64,000 nucleotides of DNA from Pseudarthrobacter sulfonivorans (GTDB lineage Bacteria > Actinomycetota > Actinomycetes > Actinomycetales > Micrococcaceae). The stretch spans positions 3,658,001 through 3,722,000 of the forward strand of contig NZ_CP013747.1 in NCBI RefSeq assembly GCF_001484605.1, written 5' to 3'. The position numbers were made by a program, and so were the translations under genes. How positions within the stretch are numbered: the stretch's first letter is position 1; the number at the start of each line of letters is the position of its first letter. Shown in pieces: positions 8,258-18,493 of this stretch. The notes under the pieces were generated by a model. The model was not told the DNA's origin. It saw only the letters and a list, made by a program, of their open reading frames with translations, and made no database searches.

Positions 8258-8767
8258 TCAGCCTGCTTGCGTGACCGGCGCCAGGCGCCCGTCAACGGTG
8301 CCGATCAGCCGGACGTTCGTGGCCATGCCCAGCAGGGCGGCGGCCCAGCCGGTCAGCGCCAGATATGGCCCCATAAACAGCCAGACCATAAGTCCCGGAA
8401 CCGCCGGGTGGGTCGCGGCTGCAAGAATGCAAACCACCAATCCGATCACGGCGGTGGCATGGGCGAGGATCCAGAGCAGCCGGCCGCTGACGGGATAGAG
8501 CTTCCAGTCACGGACAATGCGGACCTTGCCGCGGCCCACCCGGATACCGGGAAAAAGCACGGCGTACCCTCCGCCGAGCGACAGGAACAGGGAAGGCAAG
8601 AGGAGTTCCAGGGGTGCCTCGCCGCCGCCTCCCGGGAATCCCAGGGGCTGGAAACCAATGGCCGGGGCCAGCCCGATGGCCACGCCGGCCAGGACGGATA
8701 CGGTCCCTGCCACCAGCCATGCCTGTGTTCCGCGCGCGAACAATTGCCACAAACTCCCCAAAGTCAT
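8258..8767 (-). CDS. Four-helix membrane protein of unknown function
   Basis: A 169-residue protein, convergent with murB (2 bp between stops) and divergent from the winged-helix gene at 8805. Four hydrophobic segments are visible: near residues 15-35, 54-72, 95-118 and 124-146. A basic loop (RVGRGKVRIVRDWK) lies between helices two and three. No known motif was recognised. Confidence 0.65.
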   Translation of the reverse strand: MTLGSLWQLFARGTQAWLVAGTVSVLAGVAIGLAPAIGFQPLGFPGGGGEAPLELLLPSLFLSLGGGYAVLFPGIRVGRGKVRIVRDWKLYPVSGRLLWILAHATAVIGLVVCILAAATHPAVPGLMVWLFMGPYLALTGWAAALLGMATNVRLIGTVDGRLAPVTQAG

Positions 8768-8804
8768 GCTTACACCCTATCGGGCCAGGTCCTACGATGA
8801 GGAC

Positions 8805-9902
8805 ATGGCAGTGAACCGCGTAAGCCCCAAGGTGATGGGCAGGTTACGCCTTGCCTCTCAAGGACTGCTCGGTCCCGGACTCGGCTCCGTAGAGGCCGCG
8901 GTCCGCTGGATGACAGCCACGCAGGCTCAGGACCTGCAGGCCGCCCTCTGGGCCATCGGCCTCCGCGTTCCGGGCGCAGGTTTGACTGACGTGCGCGCCG
9001 CGCTGGACAGCGGAAGGGTGGTCCGGTCCTGGCCGATGCGCGGCACCTTGCACCTGGTGGCTCCAGAGGATCTGCGCTGGATGCTGGACCTCACCACCGA
9101 GCGTCTCAGCCGCATCATTGCCGGCCGGCACCGGGAACTGGACATCACCTGGGCGGACATCGAGAAGTGCCGCGACGTTGCCTTGGAGCGAATTGCGGCC
9201 GGCGGTCCCGTGAGCCGGACCGAACTCTTCGAGGTGTTTGAGGCAGCCGGGCAGCCCACCACCGGCCAGCGGGGGATCCACCTCTTGGGGACGCTGTGCC
9301 GGCACGCCTGGCTGGTTCAAGGGCCGTTGGCCGGGAACCAGCAGCTGCTGGTAGCGTTCGATGACTGGATCCCCGTGTCGCGCGAGCTTGAGCGGCAGGA
9401 AGCGATCGCCGAGTTCATGTTGCGCTACTTCCGCAGCCATGGCCCTGCCACCGTCCGCGACTTCGCCTGGTGGACGCAGATTCCCCTGACCGACGTGCGG
9501 GCAGCGTTTGAGCTGGTCAGCGGGCAACTGGTGGAGCTGGAATTCGGGGGTGTCCCCTACTGGATGTCACCGGAGACTGCATCAATGCTCGACGACGGCG
9601 TGCCCGGGCAGCGCTCCGTGCTCCTGCTGCCGGGCTTCGACGAGTTCCTGCTGGGCTACCAGGACCGCAGCCTGGTGTTGGCGCCGGAGCACGCCAACAA
9701 GATCGTCCCGGGCGGCAACGGAGTGTTCAAGAAGACCGTCGTGGCCGGGGGAGAGGTGATCGGCACGTGGGCGCGGGCCGGAACCAGCCGTAGCGCCGCC
9801 GTCGTGCCTGCACTGTTTGACGCAGCCAAGCCACTTGGACCCGCTGCGCAGGCCGTGTTCAGCAAGGCCGCCGAACGGTACCTTGAGTTCCTCAACACGT
9901 GA
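8805..9902 (+). CDS. Winged helix DNA-binding domain protein (HTH_42 family)
   Basis: A 365-residue protein starting at ATG 8805; the frame is open upstream but there it runs antisense to the neighbouring gene. The N-terminal half contains the family phrases TATQAQDLQAALWAIGLRV and RSWPMRGTLHLVAPEDL, and the middle has LPGFDEFLLGYQDRS, all typical of the winged-helix DNA-binding domain family that includes the YcaQ/AlkX DNA glycosylases. I do not see residues that would prove glycosylase activity. It is transcribed away from 8258-8767 and converges on asd across a long hairpin. Confidence 0.75.
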   Translation: MAVNRVSPKVMGRLRLASQGLLGPGLGSVEAAVRWMTATQAQDLQAALWAIGLRVPGAGLTDVRAALDSGRVVRSWPMRGTLHLVAPEDLRWMLDLTTERLSRIIAGRHRELDITWADIEKCRDVALERIAAGGPVSRTELFEVFEAAGQPTTGQRGIHLLGTLCRHAWLVQGPLAGNQQLLVAFDDWIPVSRELERQEAIAEFMLRYFRSHGPATVRDFAWWTQIPLTDVRAAFELVSGQLVELEFGGVPYWMSPETASMLDDGVPGQRSVLLLPGFDEFLLGYQDRSLVLAPEHANKIVPGGNGVFKKTVVAGGEVIGTWARAGTSRSAAVVPALFDAAKPLGPAAQAVFSKAAERYLEFLNT

Positions 9903-9905
9903 CAT

Positions 9906-9982
9906 CACACAGCAATGCGGGGTCACTTACGACCCTTCCGCGGGTGCGGATCGGGCGGTAAATGACCCCGCGTTGCTGTGTG
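9906..9982. repeat. Long dispersed hairpin repeat (GCGGGGTCA family, copy 1)
   Basis: Arms of 30 nt at 9906-9935 and 9953-9982 match at about 26 positions around a 17-nt loop. The shared core AACGCGGGGTCA...TTAC...CCC recurs in a second hairpin at 46186-46248. Here it fills the gap between the convergent winged-helix and asd genes, where it could stop transcription from both sides. No T tract follows. Confidence 0.7.
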
Positions 9983-9990
9983 GCGGGAGG

Positions 9991-11133
9991 TTACAGGTTC
10001 CCTGTGGCGATGTTGAGCATGCGGCGCAGCGGCTCGGCGGCGCCCCAGAGCAGCTGGTCGCCCACGGTGAAGGCGCTGATGTACTCCGGGCCCATTTCCA
10101 TCTTGCGGATGCGGCCCACGGGGATGTCCAGCGTGCCGGACGCGGCGACGGGGGTCAGGCCTGCCATGGAGTCTTCCTTGGTGTTCGGGATGACCTTGGC
10201 CCACTCGTTGTCGTCGGCGAGGAGCTTCTCGATCTCGGCCACGGAGAGGTCCTCGCGGAGCTTCAGCGTCAGTGCCTGCGAGTGCGAACGCATGGCGCCG
10301 ATCCGGATGCACAGGCCGTCCATGATGATCCGGTTTTCGTCCGATGTGCCCAGGATCTTGTTGGTTTCAACCCCGGCCTTCCACTCTTCCTTGGACTGTC
10401 CGTTGCCCAGGTCCGCGTCGATCCACGGGATGAGGGAGCCGGCCAGGGGCACGCCGAACTGGGTGGCGTCGATGTCGGAGCGCTGATGGGCCAGGACCTT
10501 GCGGTCAATTTCCAGGATGGCCGACGCCGGGTCGTCCAGTTCCGAGCTGACTTCGGCATTGAGCGTGCCGAACTGGCTCAGGAGCTCGCGCATGTGCCGC
10601 GCGCCGCCGCCGGAGGCAGCCTGGTAGGTCATGGACGTGCCCCATTCGACGAGGCCGTTCTTGAACAGCCCGCCGAGGCCCATGAGCATGCAGGAAACGG
10701 TGCAGTTGCCGCCGATGAAGTCCTTGGTCCCGTTGACCAGGCCCTTGTCGATGACGTCGCGGTTGATCGGGTCCAGCACGATGATCGAGTCGTCGTTCAT
10801 GCGCAGCGTGGAGGCGGCGTCGATCCAGAGGCCGTCCCAGCCGCGGCCACGCAGCTCGGTGTGCACGCGCTTGGTGTAGTCCCCGCCCTGGGCGGTGACA
10901 ATAATGGGCAGCTTAGCCAGCGTGTCGACGTCGAACGCGTCCTCAAGCTTGCCGGCGGCGCCAGCGGCAGCACCGGCAATCGACGGGGCGGCACCTCCCG
11001 CGTTTGACGTGGAGAAGAACACCGGGTTGATGTTGGCGAAGTCGCCCTCGTCCTGCATGCGCTGCATCAGGACGGAGCCGACCATGCCGCGCCATCCGAC
11101 CAGGCCGACGGAGGGGGTAGCTGCTGTAGTCAT
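9991..11133 (-). CDS. asd: Aspartate-semialdehyde dehydrogenase
   Basis: Makes aspartate semialdehyde from aspartyl phosphate with NADPH, the branch point to lysine/diaminopimelate, threonine and methionine. It has 380 residues. The NADP site [18 protein letters not shown] is at the N-terminus, the catalytic Cys is C144 in [10 protein letters not shown], the substrate-binding [14 protein letters not shown] follows, and the acid/base His is in [12 protein letters not shown]. These motifs match the E. coli-type (Gram-negative-like) Asd closely. No aspartokinase gene is next to it, unlike the lysC-asd pair of many actinobacteria. Confidence 0.93.
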   Translation of the reverse strand: MTTAATPSVGLVGWRGMVGSVLMQRMQDEGDFANINPVFFSTSNAGGAAPSIAGAAAGAAGKLEDAFDVDTLAKLPIIVTAQGGDYTKRVHTELRGRGWDGLWIDAASTLRMNDDSIIVLDPINRDVIDKGLVNGTKDFIGGNCTVSCMLMGLGGLFKNGLVEWGTSMTYQAASGGGARHMRELLSQFGTLNAEVSSELDDPASAILEIDRKVLAHQRSDIDATQFGVPLAGSLIPWIDADLGNGQSKEEWKAGVETNKILGTSDENRIIMDGLCIRIGAMRSHSQALTLKLREDLSVAEIEKLLADDNEWAKVIPNTKEDSMAGLTPVAASGTLDIPVGRIRKMEMGPEYISAFTVGDQLLWGAAEPLRRMLNIATGNL

Positions 11134-11227
11134 TCGTCCAGTTTAGACGCCGGATCGCGCAGGGCGCAGTCGGTTACGTCACTACCGTGAGGGATAACGC
11201 GCGACGGCGTGTGGCAGGAAACAGACG

Positions 11228-11446
11228 TCAGCTGCGGTTGGTTTCCTCCAGCACCGCGGCTTTGCGGAGGCGCAACGCGTAGAAGGCGCCGAAGGCAAAC
11301 ACCTGCGTCACCACCACCAGCACGATGGCGCCGGCGATCTTGTTGCCGCCCAGGATCATGGTCAGGCCCACGATCGCAGAGAGCAGCGCGAGCAGCGGCA
11401 GCAGCATGTAGCCCAGCACAAACAGTGTTTCCGGTTTTTTCAACAT
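11228..11446 (-). CDS. Small two-helix membrane protein downstream of folA
   Basis: A 72-residue protein whose ATG lies 1 bp after the folA stop, so it is probably co-translated with folA. There are two hydrophobic helices, about residues 9-31 and 38-60, and a charged C-terminus (RLRKAAVLEETNRS). No motif is recognised; its place in the thyA-folA unit is the only functional hint. Confidence 0.65.
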   Translation of the reverse strand: MLKKPETLFVLGYMLLPLLALLSAIVGLTMILGGNKIAGAIVLVVVTQVFAFGAFYALRLRKAAVLEETNRS

Positions 11447-11447
11447 C

Positions 11448-12032
11448 TCAGCCCTGCGTCCTAATCCATTTGGTAAACCTGTAGCGCGTTCCGTTGGCCG
11501 CCGTCAGCCACCCGTCTGGCGGGACGGACGCCGCCGCCTCCCAGGTCTCATCGAGCTCCGGAGCGAACGTGTCGCCGTCGGCCTCCATATCGATGGTGGT
11601 GACCACCGCGACGTTGGCGAGTTCGGTGGACTGGCGGAAGACTTCGCCGCCTCCCAGGATCCACACGGTCCCGCCGCCGTCGACGAACTGCGACTCAAGG
11701 AGGGCATCATCCAGGGAGGGGACCACGACGGCGCCCTCCGCCTCGGGCGATTCGCCCCAGTTTTTCTGCCGGGTGATCACAATGTTCGTCCGGCCGGGCA
11801 GGGGACGGTACTTGTCCGCGAAGGACAGCCACGTCTTGCGGCCCATGATCACGGGGTGCCCCATGGTGAGCCGGCTGAAGTGCTTCAGATCCTCAGGGAG
11901 GTGCCAGGGCATATCGCCGTCCTTGCCGATCACACCGCCGGACGTCTGCGCCCACACAAGGCCGACGCCGGTCACGGAACCGGCGAGTTCCTGCGTGAAG
12001 TCCTGGGGGTCTGCTGCGTTTTCGGTGCTCAT
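11448..12032 (-). CDS. folA: Dihydrofolate reductase
   Basis: Regenerates tetrahydrofolate with NADPH. It has 194 residues, with an N-terminal extension of about 20 residues before the fold starts ([17 protein letters not shown]). Substrate-binding [16 protein letters not shown] contains the catalytic acidic residue, and [11 protein letters not shown] and [12 protein letters not shown] form the NADPH site. It overlaps the thyA stop by 4 bases (ATGA), giving a thyA-folA pair that couples dTMP synthesis to reduction of the dihydrofolate it produces. Confidence 0.93.
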   Translation of the reverse strand: MSTENAADPQDFTQELAGSVTGVGLVWAQTSGGVIGKDGDMPWHLPEDLKHFSRLTMGHPVIMGRKTWLSFADKYRPLPGRTNIVITRQKNWGESPEAEGAVVVPSLDDALLESQFVDGGGTVWILGGGEVFRQSTELANVAVVTTIDMEADGDTFAPELDETWEAAASVPPDGWLTAANGTRYRFTKWIRTQG

Positions 12033-12832
12033 ACGGCGATCGGGGCCTTGATTGTGGGGTGGTGCTGGTAGCCCACCACTTCGAAGTCCTCGAGCGTGTA
12101 GTCGAAGATCGACGCCGGCTTCCGGGTGATCAACAGCTGCGGGTATTCATACGGTTCCCGGTCCAGCTGCTTCAGGACCTGGTCCATGTGGTTCTCGTAG
12201 ATGTGGACGTCGCCGCCTGTCCAGACAAACTCGCCAGGCTCCAGCCCCACCTGCTGCGCAATCATGCACGTGAGCAGGGCGTAGGAGGCAATGTTGAAGG
12301 GCACGCCCAGGAACATGTCCGCCGAGCGCTGGTACAGCTGGCAGGACAGTTTGCCGTCGGCCACATAGAACTGGAAGAACGCGTGGCACGGGGGCAGTGC
12401 CATGTCCTTGAGCTCGGAGACGTTCCAGGCAGACACGATGTGCCGGCGCGAGTCCGGGTTGGTCTTGAGGTTCTCCACCAGCTCGGCGATCTGGTCAACA
12501 TGGCCGCCGTCAGGGGTGGGCCAGCTGCGCCACTGCACGCCGTAGACGGGGCCGAGTTCGCCGTCCGCGTCGGCCCACTCGTTCCAGATGCTGACGCCCT
12601 GGTCCTGCATCCATTTGACGTTCGATTCACCGCGCAGGAACCACAGCAGTTCCACTGCCACGGACTTGAAATGTACGCGTTTGGTGGTGATCAGCGGGAA
12701 GCTCCGGCCAAGGTCAAAGCGCAGTTGACGGCCGAAAACGCTGGTGGTTCCGGTGCCCGTCCGGTCGGATTTGTGCGTGCCATGGGCCAGGACATCGCGC
12801 AGGAGGTCTTCATAAGGCGTCGGGATGCTCAC
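12029..12832 (-). CDS. thyA: Thymidylate synthase
   Basis: Methylates dUMP to dTMP using methylene-tetrahydrofolate. Its 267 residues match the usual ThyA length (264 in E. coli). Visible motifs are the phosphate-binding DRTGTGT near the N-terminus, [10 protein letters not shown], and the nucleophile Cys in [12 protein letters not shown] near residue 150. It is followed by folA in a 4-base overlap. Upstream lies gntR on the same strand with an 85-bp gap, room for a separate promoter. Confidence 0.95.
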   Translation of the reverse strand: MSIPTPYEDLLRDVLAHGTHKSDRTGTGTTSVFGRQLRFDLGRSFPLITTKRVHFKSVAVELLWFLRGESNVKWMQDQGVSIWNEWADADGELGPVYGVQWRSWPTPDGGHVDQIAELVENLKTNPDSRRHIVSAWNVSELKDMALPPCHAFFQFYVADGKLSCQLYQRSADMFLGVPFNIASYALLTCMIAQQVGLEPGEFVWTGGDVHIYENHMDQVLKQLDREPYEYPQLLITRKPASIFDYTLEDFEVVGYQHHPTIKAPIAV

Positions 12833-12917
12833 GGCTAAAGTCTACCGGGCCAAGCCCTGCCGACCCCGCAAGGGTCCCGCGGCTGGCCTCAGCGTTGGCC
12901 GCCGGCCGCGCGTCGGA

Positions 12918-13307
12918 TCAGCCCTTCCTCAGCTTGCCGCGGACCAGATCGAGCAGCAGTTCATCGGTGAGTCGGGCGTCGCGGCCGGCATTGACCAGAA
13001 GGTCGACGGCGGCAGTCACCGCTTCCGGCACCGGCCCGCCTGCCTGCTGGGCGCCGCCCGGTGCCGGCTGCGCGACGACGGTGCCGTTCCGCCGTCGGGA
13101 TTCAATGAATCCGGCAGCTTCAAGTTCCTTGTACGCCCGCGCGACCGTTCCGGCGGCGATGCCCAGATCGGCGGCCAGGCTGCGGACCGTGGGCAGCCGG
13201 CTTCCGGCGGTGAGTGTTCCGGTGGCGATCAGGGCGCTGATCTGCGAGCGGATCTGTTCATACGGCGGGGTTGCCGAGCGCAGGTCCACGGAGATGCCGG
13301 CGTTCAC
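12918..13307 (-). CDS. GntR-family regulator, short YtrA-like type
   Basis: A 129-residue repressor-type protein starting at GTG 13307, which overlaps the stop of the membrane protein gene by 4 bases. The GntR winged helix (PPYEQIRSQI, LPTVRSLAADLGIAAGTVARAYKELEA) takes residues 8-75, then a short helical tail with no ligand-binding domain, as in the YtrA subfamily. YtrA-type regulators usually control the transporter or membrane gene they overlap, and that is inferred here too. A candidate operator lies at 15044-15054, upstream of the membrane gene. Confidence 0.82.
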   Translation of the reverse strand: MNAGISVDLRSATPPYEQIRSQISALIATGTLTAGSRLPTVRSLAADLGIAAGTVARAYKELEAAGFIESRRRNGTVVAQPAPGGAQQAGGPVPEAVTAAVDLLVNAGRDARLTDELLLDLVRGKLRKG

Positions 13308-15016
13308 GGCACCCGTTCCGGGACAGGCTTCGCCGCGGCGGCTGGAGTTCGGGCAAAACCCTTGACCGGGATGACGGCGATCAGCACGCCGGCGGCCGCG
13401 AGCAGCGCCCCGGCAATGATGGCCGGCTGCCACGGGGCTGCCCAGGTTGTTGCCGGCAGGCCCAGCAGCGGCGGCCAGGCCTGGCTTGCCGTCATCAGCA
13501 GCACGCCTGCTTGGGCTGTGCAGAACGCCGCGAACGTCCGCACCACACGATGGACCGTGATGGCCCGCAGCGCGGCGTCCAGGCCGTGGATGTCGGTGGA
13601 TATGCTGCGACGCCTCCGGGCCGCAACAACCGGCAGGCTGGCGATGGCCGCGACGGCCGCCGTCGCAACCGCCGCGATCACCCAGCCGGGAGAACCATCG
13701 GGGGGCGTGCCGCCCGGGCGCAGGAAACCGTCCAGCCCGGCCTCACGCAGTTCCCATTCCCCGGCAGCAGTCAGCACCGTGATCGCGACGAAGAGTACGA
13801 CGGCGACGATCGCCGTGGTGAGCAAAGCCGGGCTCACCACCTGCCGCGGCCATGTCCGCGGTATCCCGTGGGTGCCATAGCTGCGCTGGAGCAGCAGCTC
13901 GCCGGCCCCAGCCACCAGCAGAACGGCTGCCGCCATCAGCGCGACAAATAGCATCGGCAGCCCCGGAAGGTTGGCACCGGGGAAATAGAGACCGGGCACG
14001 AACAATCCCAGTACGGCGGCTGCTACCGGGGTGAACCCCATGGCTGCCCCGAGGGAAACAACGAGACGGGTTGCCGGATGCGCGGCGGCCGGTGATTCTG
14101 AGAGCGCCGCCCTGTTCCCATTGCCGTTGACCTGGACGCTGGGGAGCTTGGGCGGCGCCCACCCCCACATGACCAGCAGCACCACGAACGCCGCAAATCC
14201 GGCCGGGTTGGTCCAGCTGGATACATTGGCGGCCGGATCGGGCCGGGCAGCAAAATTGCCTGCCACCGCGGCAAGCCCGGCGGCGATGGTTGCGACGGTC
14301 CTCAAGAGCCTGTTCATGGCGATGGTCCGCAGCAGGTCGCTCTCTGGTGCATCCAGGGCCTCGAGCTGCCGCCGGTGGCTGATGAGTTTGAGCACCAGCG
14401 CGGTTCCCAAGGCCAGCGTCAGCCAGGCGGCGCCTAGGCAGGCGGCCAAAATGTAACCCTGGATCCGGCCGTCCCCACCGATGCGCCTGAAACTGCTCGG
14501 GCCTTCCTGCAAAGCGCCATACGGGATGGCGTCGTAGGCGGGAAGGCCAGCCACAAACCCGATCTGCAGCGCCGAACCCACAAAGATCGCGGCGACAGTC
14601 CAGGCCAGGGGACGGGGCAGGAAGTCCCGGATGCGGCGGATCTCCAGGGAGGCCAGCCGGCGGGGGAGCCGGGGTCCGGGGTAGCTCAGCTGCCCCACGG
14701 CATGGACCGCGAGGCAGCCCAGGACCGGCCACGCCAAAGCTCCGAGGATGCTTGTTGGCGTGGCCAGGGTGGGCGATGTGTTGCCCGCCGGAATGATGCC
14801 CGCAGTCCCCGCGGCCTGCAGGGAGCTAGCCAACCATCCGATCACGCCGATCCACAGCGCATGCTGGGAAACCGTGACGGCGGTGGTCCCGCCGCCCGGG
14901 GCTCTGATCACCCACCGCAACAGCAGGTAGAGGCCGGCGGCCAACAGGAACGGCCACAACAGGACCATGGGCGGCACGTTGTGTACCGCTATTTCGAGAC
15001 CGTCGACGCCTGGCAC
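13304..15016 (-). CDS. Large polytopic membrane protein linked to a YtrA-like regulator
   Basis: A 570-residue membrane protein with about 12 hydrophobic segments spread over its length, starting at GTG 15016. No transporter signature, ATP-binding motif or catalytic motif is recognised. A polar stretch with QLEALDAPESDLLRTIAMNR lies mid-protein. The same theme, DIHGLDAALRAITVHRVVRT, recurs near residue 485, suggesting an internal duplication of about 270 residues. It is translationally coupled to the GntR gene by a 4-base overlap. The function is unknown. Confidence 0.7.
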   Translation of the reverse strand: MPGVDGLEIAVHNVPPMVLLWPFLLAAGLYLLLRWVIRAPGGGTTAVTVSQHALWIGVIGWLASSLQAAGTAGIIPAGNTSPTLATPTSILGALAWPVLGCLAVHAVGQLSYPGPRLPRRLASLEIRRIRDFLPRPLAWTVAAIFVGSALQIGFVAGLPAYDAIPYGALQEGPSSFRRIGGDGRIQGYILAACLGAAWLTLALGTALVLKLISHRRQLEALDAPESDLLRTIAMNRLLRTVATIAAGLAAVAGNFAARPDPAANVSSWTNPAGFAAFVVLLVMWGWAPPKLPSVQVNGNGNRAALSESPAAAHPATRLVVSLGAAMGFTPVAAAVLGLFVPGLYFPGANLPGLPMLFVALMAAAVLLVAGAGELLLQRSYGTHGIPRTWPRQVVSPALLTTAIVAVVLFVAITVLTAAGEWELREAGLDGFLRPGGTPPDGSPGWVIAAVATAAVAAIASLPVVAARRRRSISTDIHGLDAALRAITVHRVVRTFAAFCTAQAGVLLMTASQAWPPLLGLPATTWAAPWQPAIIAGALLAAAGVLIAVIPVKGFARTPAAAAKPVPERVP

Positions 15017-15043
15017 ATCATCCCCCAGATTTTGCGCATCAAT

Positions 15044-15054
15044 GTACTAAGTAT
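15044..15054. promoter_or_regulatory. Candidate GntR operator upstream of the membrane gene
   Basis: GTACTAAGTAT forms an imperfect inverted repeat (TACT-A-AGTA core) 28 bp upstream of the GTG start at 15016, in an AT-rich patch that would hold the promoter. Autoregulation by the overlapping YtrA-like regulator is inferred. Confidence 0.35.
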
Positions 15055-15116
15055 TTGATACAAACATCTCGGGGTCAACAGGCTGTGGCGTCGCGCCCGG
15101 CATTGACCAAAAAAAC

Positions 15117-16085
15117 CTAGTCGTCGAAGGGCTTGAACTGCTCCACTGCCACGATGCGGCGCCTGTTGTCGATGGCCACGTGGCACACCACCAGCTCACC
15201 AGGGGACAGGTACGGGTCGGCGTCCGGCAGGAGCGCGCGCACGCGGCCCGGCATGTGCTTGCCCAGCTGGCCCAGGATAGTGGGCAGTGCGGGACGGTGC
15301 GTGCAGACGGCGACGGGCCGTGCCTTCTCCAGGAGCGACTCAATGGCGGCAGCGGTTTTCTTGGGGGTCCTGGCGTGCCGGTGTTCCGTCAGCGCTTCCA
15401 CCAGTTTGACCTTGGCCCCTGTTGCCCTCAGGTATGGCGCCACCGTTGAAACGCAGCGCTGCCAGGGACTCGTCACCACGCGCGGCGGCTTCCAGACCTG
15501 CAGCAGCCGACTGACGGCCTGCGCCTGCCTGATTCCCGTCGCGGCCAGAGGCCGTTCACCCTCGGCTTTGGACCAGGACGAGCGGGGCTTGGCCTTTGCA
15601 TGCCGCACCACAATCAGCGGCCACGTGTTGAGGTCACCCCGGCCATGGGCTGCCCGCAGGTACTCCAAGGGAACGACGTCGGTCGGATTGGACAGCAGTC
15701 CTGCGGCCGTTTCAGGGGCGCACCACACCACGCGGTCCACCTCCTTGCCGTCGGGAACGAGGCGGGCTCCGTTGACGTGGACCGCCCAATAGTGGACCAC
15801 CTTCAGTCCAGTCGCCACCCGGTAGTGGATCGGCGGCAGCGGAATGCCCAGGGGTGCATCAAGTCCGATCTCCTCCTGCACCTCACGGGCCGCGCATTCG
15901 GGAAGGGTCTCGCCGGCGTCGATCTTGCCCTTGGGCCAGGACCAGTCGTCATATCGCGGACGATGGATCAGCAGGACTTCGAGACCTTCGGAGTTGATAC
16001 GCCAGGGCAGCGCCCCGGCCGCGACGACGGCGACTGCCTCGCGGGGATGGTCTGTTTGGTCTGCTACGAGGATGTCGCTCGCCAA
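15117..16085 (-). CDS. NUDIX hydrolase fused to histidine phosphatase (MutT1-like)
   Basis: A 322-residue two-domain protein. Residues about 15-150 hold a Nudix domain with the box GKIDAGETLPECAAREVQEE, of the GX5EX7REUXEEXGU form. Residues about 165-315 hold a SixA/phosphoglycerate-mutase-like domain with VVRHAKAK and a second His in CTHRPALP. This fusion is the layout of mycobacterial MutT1, which sanitises 8-oxo-dGTP and also acts on diadenosine polyphosphates. It lies 10 bp downstream of ppk in the same direction, so both belong to one nucleotide/polyphosphate transcript. Confidence 0.85.
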   Translation of the reverse strand: MASDILVADQTDHPREAVAVVAAGALPWRINSEGLEVLLIHRPRYDDWSWPKGKIDAGETLPECAAREVQEEIGLDAPLGIPLPPIHYRVATGLKVVHYWAVHVNGARLVPDGKEVDRVVWCAPETAAGLLSNPTDVVPLEYLRAAHGRGDLNTWPLIVVRHAKAKPRSSWSKAEGERPLAATGIRQAQAVSRLLQVWKPPRVVTSPWQRCVSTVAPYLRATGAKVKLVEALTEHRHARTPKKTAAAIESLLEKARPVAVCTHRPALPTILGQLGKHMPGRVRALLPDADPYLSPGELVVCHVAIDNRRRIVAVEQFKPFDD

Positions 16086-16095
16086 CGCCGTAGCC

Positions 16096-18345
16096 CTACC
16101 GCCGGCTCAGGCTGCGCTGGCGGGTGCGCGACGCCAGCAGCCAGGACTGGATGTCGTCGAGGTGGCTGCCGTCGTCGGCAATGTGGTGCCGGTTCCACAG
16201 GCCCTGGTTATCCAGATGCCAGCTGGCTGTCTCAGGATCCATGTAGCGGCGCAGCAGGTTAAGGACGTAGCTGATGTCGTCGGGATTGGACAGCTGGACC
16301 AGGGCCTCGACCCTGCGGTCCAGGTTCCGGTGCATCATGTCCGCCGAGCCGATGTAAACCACAGGATCGCCGCCGTTGGCAAAGGCGAACACGCGGGAGT
16401 GTTCCAGGAAGCGGCCCAGCACGGAGCGCACGGTGATGTTGTCGCTGAGGCCCGGGACGCCGGGACGCAGCGAGCAGATGCCGCGCACAATGACGTCCAC
16501 CATCACGCCGGCCTGGGACGCGCGGTAGAGGGAGTCGATGATGGCTTCATCCACCATGGAGTTGACCTTGATCTGCACCCTGGCGGCCAGCCCGGCCCGG
16601 GCGTTGCGGATCTCGGTCTCGATGCGGTCGATCAGCCCGGAGCGGACGGAGCGCGGAGCAACCAGGAGCCGTTTGAACGTGGACTTCGGCGCATAGCCGG
16701 AGAGCTGGTTGAACAGTTTGGAAAGGTCCTCGCCCACCTGGTCGTTGGCGGTCAGCAGGCCAAGGTCCTCGTAGTAGCGGGCCGTGCGGGGGTGGTAGTT
16801 GCCGGTGCCGATGTGGCAGTAGCGGCGCAGCCCGTCCACTTCCTGGCGGACCACCAGCGACAGCTTGCAGTGGGTTTTCAGGCCCACGATGCCGTAGACC
16901 ACGTGGACGCCAGCCTGTTCCAGCTTGCGGGCCCAGGAGATATTGGCCTGCTCGTCGAACCGGGCCTTGATCTCCACGAGGGCCAGCACCTGCTTGCCGG
17001 CCTCGGCGGCATCGATCAGGGCGTCGACGATGGGGGAGTCGCCCGAGGTCCGGTACAGGGTCTGCTTGATGGCCTGGACCTTGGGGTCCGCGGCCGCCTG
17101 TTCCAGGAACGCCTGCACCGACGTGGAGAAGGAGTCGTACGGGTGGTGGAGCAGGATGTCGCGGCGGCGCATGGCCGAGAAAACGTTGGCGGCCTTGGAC
17201 GTCTCGGACTCGTTGAGGAACCGGGACGTGTGCGGCATGTGCTTGGGGTAATGAAGGTCGGCACGGTCAATTCCGGCAATGACGGACAGGCCGCGGAGGT
17301 CCAACGGAGCCGGAAGCGAGTAAACCTCGGACTCGTCCACTCCGAGCTCACGGATGAGCAGGGCCCGGATGTTCGGGTTGATGTCGTGGGTGACTTCGAG
17401 GCGGACGGGAGGGCCGAACCGGCGGCGCAGCAGTTCCTTCTCCAGCGCCTGCAGGAGGTTCTCGGCGTCGTCCTCTTCCACTTCGAGGTCCTCGTTGCGG
17501 GTGACGCGGAAGATGTGGTGTTCCAGGACTTCCATGCCGGCGAAGAGCTTGTCCAGGTGGACGGCGATGACTTCCTCAAGCGCGATGAAACGCGCCACGC
17601 GTCCCGCCACGGCCCCGGCCCGCGGACCGTCGATGGAGATCAGGCGGGGAAGCTGGTCCGGAACCTTGAGGCGGGCGAAAAGTTCCTTGTCGCTCACGGG
17701 GTTGCGGACCACGACGGCCAGGTTGAGGGAGAGCCCCGAAATGTAGGGGAACGGGTGTGCCGGGTCCACGGCCAGCGGCGTCAGGATCGGGAAGACCTTT
17801 TCGGCGAACATGGCACTGAGCTGCTGCTTGGCGGCGTCATCCAGTTCTTCCCAGTGCATCAGGTGGATGTGCTCATAGGCCAGGGCGGGGCGGATCTGTT
17901 CGGCGTAGACCTGGGCATGGCGCTGCTGGAGGCGGTGGGCTTCGTCGCCGATCTTCTCCAGCACCTCCACAGGGCTGAGGCCGGCAGGGGAGGGCACGGC
18001 GAGGTTGGTGGCGATGCGCCGCTTCAGGCCTGCCACCCGGACCATAAAGAACTCGTCCAGGTTGGACGCGAAGATGGACAGGAAAGCCACGCGTTCCAGG
18101 AGGTGGAGCGAGGGGTCTTCGGCGAGTTCCAGGACGCGGGAGTTGAAAGCCAGCCAGCTGAGTTCGCGGTCCAGGAAACGGTCAGGCCGGATGTCCCCTT
18201 CGGGCACAAGGTTGGGCGCAAACTCGGGGATGTCGATCCGGTCCTGCGTTGCACGCGAGGCAGGGACTTCGGATGAGCCGAAGCGCGCGCGCACCGGCAC
18301 TGAAGCGCCCTCGGACGTGACTGTTCCGGCGGGTTCCGGTTTCAT
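16096..18345 (-). CDS. ppk1: Polyphosphate kinase
   Basis: Reversibly polymerises ATP gamma-phosphate into polyphosphate. The chosen start is the ATG at 18345 with a GAGGAGAGACC site, giving 749 residues; the frame is open 28 codons further but without support. The N-terminal domain starts at [20 protein letters not shown]. The phosphorylated His lies in [13 protein letters not shown] and the second active-site His in [14 protein letters not shown] family motifs such as [16 protein letters not shown] are complete. mutT1-like gene follows directly. Confidence 0.93.
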   Translation of the reverse strand: MKPEPAGTVTSEGASVPVRARFGSSEVPASRATQDRIDIPEFAPNLVPEGDIRPDRFLDRELSWLAFNSRVLELAEDPSLHLLERVAFLSIFASNLDEFFMVRVAGLKRRIATNLAVPSPAGLSPVEVLEKIGDEAHRLQQRHAQVYAEQIRPALAYEHIHLMHWEELDDAAKQQLSAMFAEKVFPILTPLAVDPAHPFPYISGLSLNLAVVVRNPVSDKELFARLKVPDQLPRLISIDGPRAGAVAGRVARFIALEEVIAVHLDKLFAGMEVLEHHIFRVTRNEDLEVEEDDAENLLQALEKELLRRRFGPPVRLEVTHDINPNIRALLIRELGVDESEVYSLPAPLDLRGLSVIAGIDRADLHYPKHMPHTSRFLNESETSKAANVFSAMRRRDILLHHPYDSFSTSVQAFLEQAAADPKVQAIKQTLYRTSGDSPIVDALIDAAEAGKQVLALVEIKARFDEQANISWARKLEQAGVHVVYGIVGLKTHCKLSLVVRQEVDGLRRYCHIGTGNYHPRTARYYEDLGLLTANDQVGEDLSKLFNQLSGYAPKSTFKRLLVAPRSVRSGLIDRIETEIRNARAGLAARVQIKVNSMVDEAIIDSLYRASQAGVMVDVIVRGICSLRPGVPGLSDNITVRSVLGRFLEHSRVFAFANGGDPVVYIGSADMMHRNLDRRVEALVQLSNPDDISYVLNLLRRYMDPETASWHLDNQGLWNRHHIADDGSHLDDIQSWLLASRTRQRSLSRR

Positions 18346-18493
18346 GGTCTCTCCTCTTACCTGGCGCTTGATGCTGGCCCTCGGCCGGCGCGGTTCTTTA
18401 CCAACCTTACAATCAATCAGCGTCCACAAGCCCTAGATTTCGGGCCACCCGAAGTCGTTGGTCACACGAGTGGGATAACTCACTCGGGCGCCA

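Noticed and set aside
9817..11007. 396-codon plus-strand ORF opposite asd
   Set aside because: Antisense to asd along its length and crosses the 9906 hairpin repeat; no homology suggested by its sequence.
15844..18276. 810-codon plus-strand ORF opposite ppk and the mutT1-like gene
   Set aside because: It is exactly antisense to two well-conserved genes, has no recognisable domain, and long antisense ORFs are expected in GC-rich DNA.
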